Source of the DNA: Lunularia cruciata
Lineage: Eukaryota > Streptophyta > Marchantiopsida > Lunulariales > Lunulariaceae
DNA length: 64,000 nt
Assembly: GCA_948567375.1 (NCBI GenBank)
Contig: OX419761.1
Location: 6,698,501-6,762,500 of the forward strand
Reading direction: 5' to 3'
Part shown: in pieces, positions 12,404-25,481 of the stretch
How the letters are laid out: each line of letters begins with the position of its first letter
Numbering within the stretch: the stretch's first letter is position 1
Position numbers and translations under genes: made by a program
Notes under the pieces: model-generated
The model's input: the letters and a program-made list of their open reading frames with translations, nothing else
Told to the model about the DNA's origin: nothing
Database searches by the model: none

Positions 12404-13850
12404 TTCAACCTAATCTTTAAGCATATGGGCCATGGTTATTGCTACCTTAGTTTTTCTACTTGGGTTGACTAACGCAAGGCATCATATCTACTATTATGTA
12501 CACAATATGTACAAGAAAAAAGTGTCATGATCTACAATTATGAGGTCTAAACTATCCTATCTACAAGATGACAGTTGTTTTTGAAAAAGTTAGCCTTTGT
12601 TTGTTTTGTATGAGGTTGTTGGTGAGGCCATGCATTATTAGTACAAATAGATGGTACCAACGACAAAATACTTGCTCCATTATTTATGTGGATTAGCTTT
12701 ATGAGCTCCTTTTGGTTTGTTTCAATGATTTGTTTGAAGCTTGCTTGTCTCTACAAACTTGGTAGTCATGTCCTTGTAGTTTGATTGCCATTATGTAATA
12801 CCATTAGCTTGACAAATTATCTATAGGTGTAAATTGGCTTTGTAATACCTTTAGAGATGTTATATACATGATGGTCTAAGTAGGACAAATAGAGAGTCAT
12901 CAAAGAAGGACTTTCACTAATAAGGTAGAGGCCTAAAACACACCAAAAATTGAAGAGCCAATTTTGGAGGCTTAAACAAAACAATTAGGCCTTGAAAAAT
13001 ATAATCTTAAATCCCCTCAAGGGAAAATGTATTACCTTCTCCTCTCCTCTTCCCCCCTCTATTTGTCTCATCAAGATATTTCCAACTGTACCTCTTCCAT
13101 ACTATTCTGAGCTTCCTACTAAAAGATTCCCAAAAGATTCCCTTTGATCAAACTTGGTTGACGGACCAAATGTCACCAATCCCTATATCTAATCTAAGGA
13201 TGTAGGTCCTTGGAATGGATTCTATTTGCTATATAAAGAAGATAGAGTTCTCTTTGGGGACATTAGAGTTTTTTTGAGTTCCAATCTTGTGTACTTTTGT
13301 CTTTGGGCTATCACACATTGCCAAAAGCTAGTTGTTTGTATACACCTTTTGTTCTAGAATATCAATTTAGGTCCAAAGATCCTTCATCTTTGTGCGTTGG
13401 AAGTTCTCATTATCTATCCATTCTAGTTGGTCTAGCAATTGGATCATTGTATGCCCAATTGTTGCAAGCAAGCCCATTCATTCATCTTCCAAGCTAGTTC
13501 GTTTACATAGGAGCTCTATTCATTCCTCTACTTCTTTTTCTTGTTGCCATCTCAAACTTTAAGTCAAGTTCAAGATATGTAGGTTAGTTATTGTCTTGAT
13601 GTTGTCTTATCTTGTTTTTGATGTTGTTGTTTGGGCAAAGACCTCTTTGAGTTCAGTTTGTAGGCTCTAGAGTTTGTAGTTTTGCACCCATAGCTTATCC
13701 ACATACTTTGCTTTTTAGTGGAAGACCTAAAGACTGAGTTTTTCAACTTCATCTTTCAACCATTGAGCAACATTTTTAAATACTCATATTGTCACTACTT
13801 GTTCTTCTGAACCTTCTCCAACTCCTTATCATTTTCTACATTTGGGACCA
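12404..13850. other. AT-rich stretch between repeat remnants
   Basis: No intact gene. A TATATAAAG box followed by pyrimidine-rich sequence at about 13230-13250 on the plus strand could be the promoter of another retroelement LTR, but no partner LTR was found. Open stretches are under 70 codons and unremarkable. Confidence 0.35.
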
Positions 13851-15458
13851 TTATTTGTTAATTTTTTTTGGAAGAGTGCCTTTTCTTGTGCCATCAATTA
13901 CACCATTTGATGGAGTTGATGGACCAATGCCACTAGTTTCTTGATCATTGCATTGAGTTCTTTGCAGAATGGCAAGAGCTCCTCCAAGGCCTCCATCATA
14001 AGGATTACAACATTCATCATATAGACCATTGTTAACCATGCAACAAACTTTCCTTTATATTATACTCAGTTGAGAAAGGATTTGGTCATGGTCATTTTTG
14101 TTGGTCATTCTCCATTGTTGGCCCAAGCTTGTGCTAGTTAGGTTGGTTCATCAATAGTGTTGGCCAAGTGTGTATCCCTCATCTCTGCCAATGGTTGTTC
14201 ACTTGGTGGCTCTTCCACTAATGTGAAGATTGGTTTGTTTCTCAAAAATAATTTTGGGCTTGAATGGCACTTAGAGCTTGTTGCATCTTGCCTTTCTTGC
14301 CTTGTGTCATTCTCCTTGATTGATGCCTCCACCTCTTCTTTTTGCATCCCTAAAACAAAGTTGATCAAGGCTAATGTTTGTGACAGAGTTCTTCTTAGCT
14401 TGGCAATAGGAGTACCTTTGTCTTCTTCCTCTAGCTCTTTCCTCTTTAATGAGAAGAACGTTGCAGTCTTATCAACTACAAGGAGTGGCAATTAGACCTT
14501 GTCATTGTTGGCCTCCATCGATACTTCTTCCTATCTGGCAATGAGATTCAAATGAAGGAGTTGTCACTTCCCACTCCATGTTGTCCCTCTCCATCCTACT
14601 CATTTGTAGGGTGGATTTCTCGGCTTCACTCCTTTCTTTTATTTCTCTATCATTTTTGGGATTATCCCAACTTCCACTATTGTTAGAGGATGCCTCTATT
14701 TTTGGCATTGCTTTTTGCATTTCTTGGAAGCTTGAACCTTTGGCCTGACCACAATCTCCTTCTTTTGCATTAGGATTGTGTTTTAGGTCTTTATAACCAA
14801 TATACATGTCTTGGTATGAGCAAACTCCTTGTCTACCTTGTGGTACTTCATAATTTCCTTGTGGAGATTGAGATGCTTGTGGAAATATACGGGGTGGTAG
14901 AAGTGGCCGGGGTATTTCTCCTTCTCCTTTATAGTTAGGAGATCCATCCTTATATAGAAATGTAACACAAAGGGGGGCTGTGATTTTGGGAGGACACTCA
15001 GCTATGTCATCCAATAACTTGTTGACACGCTCTTAAAACATCCTTGCACAACTCATCAATTGTTGTTTGTGTAAGAATTGAAAAACTATCACTTGGTTGA
15101 GATTTATGTAGGATGTCCTCTTCAACTTGAATAGCTTAATGAATGGTCTTGATGAAAAATTGTCAAATTGGGTCCTTAAGATCCTCTATTTTATACTTGT
15201 TTGTCAATTTACCTCTAACAAACAAATAATCAATCCTACTCTTTAGTTTTGTGCTTGGATGACTATGAGTGTTTCCGTATGGATATGCCCAGATGATGAG
15301 TGGTCTTCTCCTAGTACTTGCTGCCAATGGTGTTCTTTCCACATCGTTGGACATGCCCTAAGCTTCCTGCCATTCATATATTTATTGGTGTAAATTTCTT
15401 CTAGTAAAATCCAATCCCACAACAAGAACTCTTGCTTCCGGCTCTTGAGGTGATCCAA
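13851..15458 (-). pseudogene. Unidentified decayed coding stretch, probably transposon-derived
   Basis: Several minus-strand open stretches lie end to end: 15458-15163, 15014-14502, 14491-14138 and 14039-13851, in alternating frames, as expected for one long coding region broken by indels. The largest (170 codons, no ATG required) is hydrophilic and rich in Gln, Asn, Lys and Glu. The stretch at 15354-15163 has a SRIDYLFV segment that weakly resembles the end of LINE apurinic endonuclease domains. I cannot name the family. A repeat origin is inferred from its location inside the transposon block and from the decay. Confidence 0.35.
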
Positions 15459-18400
15459 CCTACAATACTATAATACTCCAAGGATAGGATATCTGAAGAG
15501 AAACACACCCTGAGAACACACCCTTTCACACTCAAACTCCGATGCCCCAAAGCAACACCTTCTCTTTATTATAAAGGCAAAGCGGATCTCCTCCAATGAA
15601 GCTCCACCATAGGATTAGGTACATAGATAGGTGACATGTCAGAAAGCTCCACCTTTGGATTACTTACTTGGATGGGTGACATGTCGGTCCTGGTCCTATC
15701 TGGTTGGTCAAACAAGCTTTGACTGGGTGGAATCTTTTAGGGAATTTTATTGTAGGAATCTCAGAATCACGTGGGTGAGGTACCATTGGAAAGCTCTCGA
15801 CATGAAAAATCAGGAGGAGGGAAGGCCAGCCTTACCTCCATAGGGAGGTAAGACTTTGCAATTTTTGAGGCCTAATTCATCCGTTTAGGCCTCCAAAATT
15901 GCCTTCAAAGATTTCAGACATATTTTGGTTCCAACTCTATTAGTAGAAGTCCCCTTTTGGTGATTACTATTTCTAATCTATTCAGTCCATCCTGTGTAAC
16001 ATCCTTCTAGATGTTACCAACCCAATTCTCACCTTCAAATCATATGTCTAGCTATTGGTTTTAAGGTTTTCAAATCTATTTTGGTTTTCTACCCTATTAG
16101 TAAAAGTACCCTTTCGGTGATACTTCTATCTGATCTATTTTGACCATCATGTATAACATCATTCCATATGTTACCAAACCAATTTCACATCTAGATCATA
16201 TGGCTAGCTCTTGGTATTACAAATACAAAACCCCATTCCAAAATTGTTAGAGTTTTGTTCAATATCTTTGCAAATGGCTTCTATTTTCCGGCCTTGATAC
16301 TTTATTACACTATTGCTAAAATATTAAGATTCACAAATCTATTCTACCACCCACATCTTGTTACAAAATCTCTTGAACTTGTTACACACTTGATTGGTAA
16401 AAAAGCAAGTTTTGTTGATAACGGTGAGATTTCCTATAGTGTGACCAAAAGCTCAATTGAAAAGGAAGAAAGTAGAAAGTAAAAAAGTTGTTTTTGCAAT
16501 GCAAGAATCTAGTTTTATAGTTTTGTAGAAATTGATCTATCTTTCATCCATTGCATTGCTTGATGGGTGATCATGGTCATGCCATAAATGCATATTTCTT
16601 GGTATTAAATGGTTGGGAGTACTTCCTTTGGTGGCGCATTCATATTAGAAGCATGAATTTTTCTACTGGTGCAAAGTTGGGTGACATTTCAAGTAATGAA
16701 GGAAGGTCATATTGAAAAAACTTTGTTTCCTTGATCTTCATAATTGACATGACCTTATGTCAGCATATTCTCATAGAGTTATGATCCATAAGGGAGGATT
16801 TTCCTACTAAGGCTCATCATAAGAACAAAAAACTGTCAAGATAATCAGATTATGATACAAACATGGGTTCACTATCCTCTAGAATTGGTCATAATCATCA
16901 TACATAGAAATGATTCACTTTGTGAGGTGTTCAAATAACAACTAACAAGATTTTTTTTGTTACTAAATTCCATCATATTATGTGCTAGGATATCTTAGAA
17001 TAAAACCAAAAAATAGAAAATAAAATTTGGCTACAAGGGATTCAAGGTGAGTCACTACAATTATCTCCAATCAAACAGTCTATAAGGTTTAAGAAATCAA
17101 ATAAAAGCATGGTTTACTTAGCAAAATTCTCAATTAATCACCAACATTAAGGATAGCTCCAAATATTAGTAGTTTAGGAGGACACACTTTTCCCATTATA
17201 AATCCTTTTGATGTCTTTGGTTTAAGTGCATCCAAGTATACTTCAATTTTTATCTAACATCATATTTATCTAAAAAGATTATAATTTAAAGCTGTGATAA
17301 CCCAAGCAATGCATGATAATATTGAACATATGCATGCAATAAGAGTTTTGATTGATACCACATCAACCAATATTGATGTTATTTGATGTATTAACATATC
17401 ATTTTACTAATTAGGGTAAGGAGATTTTTTGGAGCTCAATTGATGATAAAAAATATATGCACTAAGGTACCCTAAACCCTAATCTACAATCTAATTGAGT
17501 ATAAGCTAGATATACTTCCATATTACTTGGCTGATGATTTTGTTTTTAGCACCAAAGTGTTTGTTTCTTCTTTTGCCTCTCCTCCTTTAGCATATTGGTG
17601 ACTTTACCACATGTTTAAAGTTTTTGCTTAAATTTATAGAATGATTATCGGTAGATCTTTATTACATGAGTTGTGATAATTTTAACGATCTAGATTGCAT
17701 GAGTCTAGATGGTTGTATAGATCTCTTAATACAACTTAATATTACTAATTACTCATCTATATGTTCTCTATTATCTAAGGATGCTTATTTTGGTTGAAGT
17801 GGCTTATGTGTTGGTATGCATGATCTAATATATACTTGTTCCCAACTTAGTTAGTTATTATTCTCTAGTTAAACCAAAGTAAATCACTTTGGACAACCCT
17901 GGTGGAAGGTATGGTACTTTGTTTAGCAATAGAAGAAAATTTTGGTTGCCAAAACTTGGGGTCACTATAGTTGTAAGTTATGGTAGATTAAGCCTAATAA
18001 CCATTTTATTGGCTTGTGATCTATTCTTCTTATTATTATATGCATTTTATTTTTAGATTAGGCCTAATAATCTTTATTTTGCTTATGCTCTATACTTCTT
18101 CTTATGATAAGCATTCTTGTATGAGTATCACTTTGAGTAATTTGGTCAAGAGTAAGTTTGATATGGGTGGTGGTGGTGGAGTCTTCTTGTAGAATGCTTG
18201 TTTAATCTATTTTATTGCCTTATTACCTCTTTTATCACCTAGTCAAAGTTAATTTTAGCAAGCAATCTTTGCTTATAGAACACCAAAGCAAATGATTTGG
18301 GTTTTAGTCTTACAAGAAACTACCAATCATGGTAAGTAACAATATCAAGATCTCTCTCCTTTCATCAATATTGGTCCAAAACTAGCTAGCATAATTGATC

Positions 18401-18960
18401 ATTGCTTCATTTGCTTGTTACTTCAAAGCCAAAAGTTGATTTGATTATTGGTTGTTGGTTCTAGCCTTTTCATAGAATTTCATAAACATCTTCTCCTTTT
18501 TAGTGAAGGTTATATTTGGTATCTTATCCATTAAAGTCATAGATTAAGTTGCTTTATCCCCATAGATAAGTAGAAAGGTTTCTTTTCTTAATGTCTATTA
18601 GAGTGTAGTTCAAAGTCTTTAAGGGCTATCCAAATGTTTCCAAGAGAAAATAGTGGGATATATTTGCAAAGCCTAAATGGTTATAGAGCTAGATTGTGGA
18701 TATTGTACTTCTTTGCTTTGGCATTTCAAATTAACTCTTCCCAAATAATTAATCCCAATTATTTCTTTACCTCTTTGCTACTCCCAACATGTTTAGCTAA
18801 CTCTTGTAAAATAATTGCTTCTATATTTTGGTTTTGTCAAATAACAATTCTTCAAATTGTCTCTACTTAGTGATGTCTCAATTTGGTGGTGCTTCAAGCT
18901 GGCACTATCCTTCTCCTTCATTGTCACCTCTATATGTTTCAAACTTTACACAAATTTATA
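15459..18960. other. AT-rich repeat-like region without a gene
   Basis: No convincing coding sequence. It contains a diverged 156-bp tandem duplication (15921-16232). The rest is AT-rich with open stretches under 80 codons and no motif I recognise. Confidence 0.4.
15921..16232. repeat. Tandem duplication, two diverged ~156-bp units
   Basis: Units at 15921-16076 and 16077-16232 align along their whole length: both begin TATTTTGGTT, then share CTATTAGTA-AAGT-CCC, GGTGAT, ATGTTACCAA and ATATG-CTAGCT blocks in the same order. Many substitutions and a few short indels separate them, so the duplication is old. Confidence 0.75.
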
Positions 18961-19316
18961 TGTAATACATGGAGTTAATAGAGGCTAAATATTAGCTAAT
19001 TACGGGTAGAACTAGCATGTAGCTAGAAAACTCTACGGATGTTCTCAAAGCATCCAAGAAGCTTCTTGGAACTTTCCAAGAACTTGTAACTTGTAACTTG
19101 AGTAACTTGTATGCCAAGTTAATGGTTGGCTTAGCTTGCAATCCAAGAAAGGTTTCTAGAAGTGGCTTTCCTTGGAAACTTCTCGGAAGCCTTATACCTA
19201 GGTTGCTTATAAATGGAAAATCCCAAGCTTAGGCTTTGGATCTCATTCAATTGAATATTTTCAATGTGACCTTCTTTCGATCTTCCATCTCCTATTTCTC
19301 TCCTTTGTCTTTTACA
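18961..19316 (+). repeat. 5' LTR of plus-strand chromovirus
   Basis: About 356 bp, starts TGTAATACATGGAG and ends before the degenerate primer-binding site near 19317. Shared with the 3' LTR: the CTAGCATNTAGCTAGAAAA block, GCATCCAAG-AGCTTCTTGG, CTTGTATGCCAAGTT, and the CAATTGA...TTTTCAATG end region. Confidence 0.75.
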
Positions 19317-19599
19317 TTAGTATTACAGTAAAAATGGGATAAAGAAACCACAAAATCCATTGCTTGCAAACCATTGGAATTTCTTTATCCATGTACTACT
19401 AAAACATCATTTTACACAATTCATCATTTCACGCTCTGGTAGAATTTTCTAAAACAAGTTCACCTTGTATGATGAACCATTGATCTTTCCAATTGTACCT
19501 TATAAAAGTGATAATTGTATTTCATACACGTTAACCTATCTCATATACATGTTAACCTAGATAATTAAAAGTAATAGTTAAGTATAGTAGTAGCTATGG

Positions 19600-20400
19600 T
19601 GGCAATTCTTGAGTTATCAGTGCTATGCAACAAAAAATAGAACATCTTACTTTATTATTAGAAGAGATAGATCACGAGTGCCAATACAACCAATAAATGG
19701 AGAAAAATCTTCCACTAGGAAGAAGATTGAGTGTGATTCCCAAATCCTAAGTCATTTGAATGCAAGAATTTACCAGGTGCAATGTAGAACTTTGTATTTG
19801 ATTATGAGTGGTACTTTGATGCTACAAACCTTCTAGATGAATGAAGATGAGTCTTCTTGGCTTTGAGACAATTAGATGGAGTGGCAAAAGTAAGGTGGGA
19901 ATCTTGAGTAGAGCAAGCTCAATGATAATTTGTTACTCCAATCTTGACACAGGAAAAATTCAAGAGTGAAATAATTAGGAGATTCCAAGTGGGGAATGTT
20001 GCATGAGTTGCAAGAGATAGATTGGTAAAATTGAGGAAATTAGTTATATGAGGAGCTATATCACTAAATTCAAAAAAATAATGATAAAATTTCTAAAGAT
20101 ACAAGAATGTGAAGCTCTTGATTTGTTCACAAGAGGCTTAAAATCATGCACCAAAATAGAAATAACTATATGCTAGCTTAGACATTTAGAAGAAGCCATG
20201 CAATTGGTCAAGCAGTTTGATTCGTTGGTTGTCATACCATAGTCTTGACCTAAAACTTCACAAAATGTGCAAACACACCACACACAAGTGGAGGAGCTAA
20301 CATCAATAGAGGTTGATGCTATCCAATAGAGACCCCTTTGCACTATAGACAAAGAACAAATATGATTAAATATTGTTGCTTTTATTATTGCCAAATTTTC
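19600..20400 (+). pseudogene. Chromovirus gag remnant
   Basis: Frame-shifted translation gives gag blocks parallel to those of the minus-strand element, for example YITKFKKIMIK, then LDLFTRGLKSCTK and LEEAMQLVKQFDS at about 20050-20225. A recognisable CCHC knuckle is not intact. Confidence 0.6.
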
Positions 20401-20456
20401 AACTAGGAATGGATGACCTCAACACATTAAATGGAGTTATTTGAGCATTAGGATTA

Positions 20457-20693
20457 GTGAAACAAAGAGTCCCAATAGTAGATGTTAAGCCACTTATTGA
20501 GAACCTAATTTGTTCTTATGAGATTGAAGGCTTGATTTATGCAAATTTGATTCACTTGCAAGGTACGTTAGTTGATTGTGATTGTAAGATTTTGGTTGAT
20601 TGTAGGAGTTATGAGAGTTACATGTCCATGCAATTAGCAAAATATTTATGTATTGCTTTCAAACCTATATTAGATAACAAATTATTATGGTAA
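20457..20693 (+). pseudogene. Chromovirus aspartic protease remnant
   Basis: The 78-codon open stretch is homologous to the protease at 10425-10778 (shared LIYANLIHLQGTL and CKILVD segments). The catalytic triad position reads DCR in place of DSG/DTG, so it is inactive. Confidence 0.65.
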
Positions 20694-21012
20694 ATGATAG
20701 AAAGGGTTTTTCATTCTATATTTCACATTGTACTGCATTTAAGATTTGGAAGTAGAATTCATAGTGTATGAGATTTATAGTATCTTCTCCATACTATAAT
20801 ATCATTCTATGTCTTCCTTGGCATGAACATCATAAGGTTCAATTTGATTGGGCTTGATGACAAATGTAAGTACAACATCAAGGTAAGGATGATTGATTAG
20901 GTTGTCAAAACCTTTAAGGAAGACACTTAAGAGTGGTCAATCCCAAGATGAGAAGTTTATCAATATAATAGCTATAGAACAAGGCTTGGAGGAATAATTT
21001 ACTATTTTTGCA

Positions 21013-22340
21013 ATGTGGATCAAGTCTATTGTTCAAGGGGAAGCCAATGAGGATAAGAAGCCTCAAAAAACAATGGTTGATCTAATAGTCAAGGAGTTTG
21101 TGGATGTATTTTTGGATAATCTTCCAAAAGGATTACCCTTTGATCAAGGTATGCACTTCAAAATTAAGCTATTGCCAAGAAGTACTCCACTAAGTAGATC
21201 TATTTATTAGCTCTCACCAAAGAAGCTAAAAGAACTTTGAACAATATTAATTGAGTTGTTGGAGAAGTATTTTTTTATGATATAACATATCTTCTTGGGG
21301 AGGATCAATATTATTTATACCAAAGATTCTTGGGGATCATCAATATTATTTATACCAAAGAAGGATGAAGTGCTTTGTTTGTTATTGATTACCATGGTCT
21401 TGATAAAAATCATTAAGAATTTGTATTTGTTACCTTGGATTGATGACTTTTTGGACAATTGAGTGTTGCATGATAATTTTCCAATTTAGATCTTCAAAGT
21501 GATATTGTTATATTCTAATTAGTGAAAAAGATGAGCAAAAGATTACCTTTAATACAAGGTATGAGCAATTTGAATAAAGATTTTACCCATTAGATTCACT
21601 TATGCTCCACTATTTTCATGGATCAAATGCATTGGTGTTAGATGAAATATTGGATTGATACGTGATAATGTTCTTGGATGAGATTTCAATTTATAGTAAG
21701 ATGGAGGCAAAACACGAGAACCATATACAAGAAGTTTTACAACAACTATGACAATGGAAGTTCTTCTACAAGAAGCCCAAATGTGTCTATAGGTAGAAAG
21801 AAATTATCTTCTTAGAACATAAGGTTTCAATAGAGTATATCAAGATGGAAGAGGAGAAAAGCAAGGCTATTACAATTTGGCTTACTCTTAAGGATGCCAC
21901 AAAATTTGAAGGATTTAATGGATTTATTGAGGGTTCATTCACTATTATGCTCATGTAGCTGCACTATTGACTGATCTCTTGGAGAAGATAGCAAGCTCAC
22001 CAAGCAAAAATAAGCATTCAAGAAATTGAAGGATATGGTGTCCTCACAACCTATCCTCCAACCATATGAGACTCAATTACCTTTTGTGGTTGATTTTGAT
22101 GCTTCTAACTTTGCAAATGGAGCTATGTTGCAACAATAATTTCTAGATGGATTTTATCCCAATGCTTTTGTATCTCATGGACAAAATAGAGCGGAAAGGA
22201 ATTACTCCACTTGAGATCAAGAACAACTTGCAATAACATATGCAACAAAGGTGTGGAGATATTACCTCTTTGGAAAACAAGTAATAATGCAAATAGATCA
22301 TAAACCATTGTTTTTAGATCTTACATTTGGAGCACATGAA
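21013..22340 (+). pseudogene. Chromovirus reverse transcriptase and RNase H remnant
   Basis: RT entry motif VFLDNLPKGLPFDQG is at 21100-21150. The LDLQS palm motif is near 21485, and the catalytic box at 21662-21700 reads FLDE where [FY]LDD is expected, removing one catalytic Asp. RNase H blocks DFDASNFANGAML, AERNYST and a later IDHKPLFLD lie at about 22090-22320. A 35-bp tandem duplication (21292-21360) and several stops break the frame. Confidence 0.7.
21292..21360 (+). repeat. 35-bp tandem duplication inside decayed RT
   Basis: The unit beginning TTCTTGGGG and ending TTTATACCAAAGA occurs at 21292-21326 and again at 21327-21360 with only minor differences. It duplicates the RT stretch that corresponds to the LFVPKK motif and is not a multiple of three. 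Confidence 0.8.
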
Positions 22341-22499
22341 TAGTCAACAATATCAATTGGAAGAACAATTATGATTTATTGATATCAAGCTTGATTATAA
22401 ATCTAAAAAGTTCCTTATTATTCTAGATGCACTATGATTCAAAGATTTTTCTTGAATCTCCCTTAATAGCAACAATCACCATGGTGCCAATAGACTAAA

Positions 22500-23600
22500 A
22501 GATATAAATAAAGTTCAAGACTATGTTACACTAAGATTTTTCTTTCATCTTGTGAAAATTTACCTTGCAACACATAATAAAGAGTATGACACTTTTTCAT
22601 TCAAGGATAATTGTTTATTTTGTAAGATTGAATGTACAGTCCAATCATGGGAGATCTAAAACTTGTGTGACTTTAAGAAGCACATGATTTACCAATTTTT
22701 GGTCATATGGGTTTAGAAAAGACATCGAATACCCAAAAATGCCATTAAGGATCGACAAACATGTCACAAGAGGTTTAAGGGTTCATTTGGTCTTGTGAGA
22801 GCCGCAAACATAACAAGATGAGCATCTAGAAGCCAAGTAGATTTCTTCAACCCAACCAATTATATCTACCCAATAGGAATATTTGAGCTTAGTTCTCCTC
22901 CCATCCTTAGCAAAAATAGACCAAGACCATACAACAATCATAGTACAATGATTATATTCATTTGGTGCCTACCATGGGTATAATGGATGTTCCAATCTTG
23001 GCCAAGATATAATTTGATACTATTTTCAAGCACCATGAGATACCAAGGTTCTCATCTCTAATTGTGATCCTCAATTTACCAATAAATTTTGGAAAATACT
23101 CTTCAAGATACTCAATGTTAAGCTTGTCTATTTATGGCCTATCATCTTTAAATTGGTAAGTACGAGCAAGAAAATTGCACTTTGGAAGTTATGCTATGTG
23201 CCTTTGATAATATTCATCACATCAATTAGGATACTTGTCTTGCAATTACAAATTTTTCATATAATAATTCCAATCAAGCAATTACAAGCTTCTCTCCCTT
23301 CTTTCTCAATTGCCATAAGATCCACTTGCTCTTAATTCTCTTCTTGCTCCAACACAATCTCAAGTTACTCATGCTTCCACTTTCTTGTCCATGTTATTTG
23401 CATCCTTACACCATGCTAAGTCCTATCTTCTTATTGCCCAAAATTGGCAAAAGTAATATGATGATTTACATCATCATGGTCTCACCTTTCAAGTAGATAA
23501 TAAGGTCATGCTTTCCTTTAGTAATCTCCATCTCTCTCTTGAAATCCAATTTTGTAAACTTGTTGCCAATTGGATAGATCCATTTGATATTATTGAGATC
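22500..23600 (+). pseudogene. Chromovirus integrase remnant
   Basis: Fragments in alternating frames follow the integrase order: a degenerate zinc-binding region near 22600-22850, a core with SNCDPQFTNKFWKILF at about 23060-23105, and a C-terminal part with a VANWIDPFDIIEI-like block near 23560-23600. Confidence 0.6.
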
Positions 23601-23883
23601 ATTTTTCTTGTTGCTTATTAAACTTACACTTCCTAGTCATATGAGGATCCATTTTATCTTCCATGTCTCAAAATTAAAACGCTTAGTTTCTAATCCATCT
23701 TTCTTTCCTAGTTATGTCCAAAACCCTCCTCATCCAATCCTTATAAAAAATCATAAGGAATACAAAGTTTCCATATTCTTGCACAATAAGACATCCAACA
23801 TGGCCTATATCATGAAGTGGATAGTTATTCATTGTAAAACCAATTTGATCAAGTTCTTATATGGTTTCTCTAACTTTCTATAG
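23584..23883 (+). pseudogene. Integrase C-terminus with chromodomain remnant
   Basis: This open stretch begins with LPSHMRIHFIFHVSKLK, the conserved segment just before the chromodomain, and continues with PHPILIKNHKEYKV and MKWIVIHCKT, which align with the start and YLVKWKGY-like core of chromovirus chromodomains. The aromatic cage is partly lost (MKW for the usual VKWKGY context). It targets integration in functional relatives by binding histone marks. Confidence 0.75.
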
Positions 23884-23930
23884 TGCATTCTATGGTGGTG
23901 AAGACCTTGTGGTGGTGTAGACTTTTAAGG

Positions 23931-24338
23931 TTGATATCTTCATGGTTACAAGTCCAAACAAGGGTTGCCTTACCTTGCTGGAAGTGTCTTCTCAAGTGTT
24001 TTCCATAAACACCAGAATAATAGCATTTGGAGGTTTTGTTGCAAAATTTATAACCATCTAAAGACACTTTTAGTGTGATACACCTTTGGGTTTGACACTT
24101 TCAGATAGAGACCACCACAAAGCATACTTTGGGGTTGATATTTCCATGATTACAACTCCGAATTGATAGTGCTTTACCTCATTGGAAGCATCTTTTCAAG
24201 GGCTTTCCTTAAATACCAAAGGTGTGGAGTTTGGAGCTTTATGGAAGAAGTTACAACCATTTGAATACACCTTTGGGTTGATAACTTTGGGAATGATCCC
24301 ATGACACTATTGGTCAAGAACACACCTTTAGATTTGAC
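23931..24338 (+). repeat. Diverged ~204-bp tandem duplication in the element's 3' noncoding region
   Basis: Copy A begins at 23931 (TTGATATCTTCATGGTTACAA) and copy B at 24135 (TTGATATTTCCATGATTACAA). Both contain a GGAAG-(T/C)-TTTTCAAG block, an A-ACACCA/AATACCA block and ATAACCAT/ACAACCAT in the same order. Short CACCTTTGGGTTTGAC-like motifs recur further up to about 24460. No coding function is visible. Confidence 0.6.
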
Positions 24339-25481
24339 ACTTTTTTGGTTTGACCACACTTTTAAGTTTGGTTCCTTTAGGTAGGGATCACATTTGGGCT
24401 GCCACACAAAAACAGTTGGACTATGGTGCAACTTGGGGCTACCGTGTAGGAATCACCTTTGGCTTGACATTTGTCACACAACTACAATTAGTGCAAGTTA
24501 GTGCAAGTTAGTGCTAATATCAAGTGATTGCATGTCCACCTGTGGTGGGTTTGGGCAGTTCTTTACTAGAAGCAGTGGAATGTATGGAAGGTTTATTAAG
24601 GACTAGAATGCATGGAAGGATTATTACAGATTTATGGCATGGCATGGCATGATTCCAAAAAAAATAATAAATTAGAGATTTGGGAAGATATGCAAGGATT
24701 GAAGATTCAAGAGTTCTTGACTTATTGATTGATAAGGATTCAAGCAGAAAAGTTCAATGGTTAAAGAATTATTAATTGATCAAATGAGGATGTATTGAGA
24801 AAAGGATTACATGATTGTAGGATTGCAAGGAAAAGCGTTTGAAAGAAAAAAAATTTAAAATTGATTAGTTGGGATGATTATATAGAACTAGTTCTTTGAT
24901 AAGAAATGTTTTAATCTATAGAGCAAAGGATTGGGAGTAGGTTTTGATAAGAAGGGTTTTTTATTGATAGAAGAGTTTCAAGAATTTGGTTCAATTGACA
25001 ATGATTGAAGGAGAAGTTGGAGGATTCTAGGAGTTCTTTTGATTGGAGATTGATAAGAGGATTACTTGTCATCAGTCTTGATATATACATATGAGGTTTT
25101 CACGATTGATAGGAAGTGAAGGAAGCAGCATTATACTTCATACAATCGTGAAGAAATCTATACTTTGTAAATATCTTGAGTTTAATAGATTTCTTGAATT
25201 ATAGAGTTTTGATATATTTCATATTGTGTTTGGAATGAATGAAGGATCAAAAAGTAATTGGATTAAATTAGCAATTGTAGCCAAATATACTTGGTATCTA
25301 TTCAAGAAGGATTCAGGTCTTTTAGTAGTTGGAAATTAAACTCCATGACATTGCCAATAAGGATATCCCCTTCACAACATCATATATGATCCTCTTCCTC
25401 ATCTCCAAAATGCTCAAATGTCCATACAAGAGTTTGAAAACTCCATGGTGACAAGGATATCACCAACTAGTGGTGGGAGAA

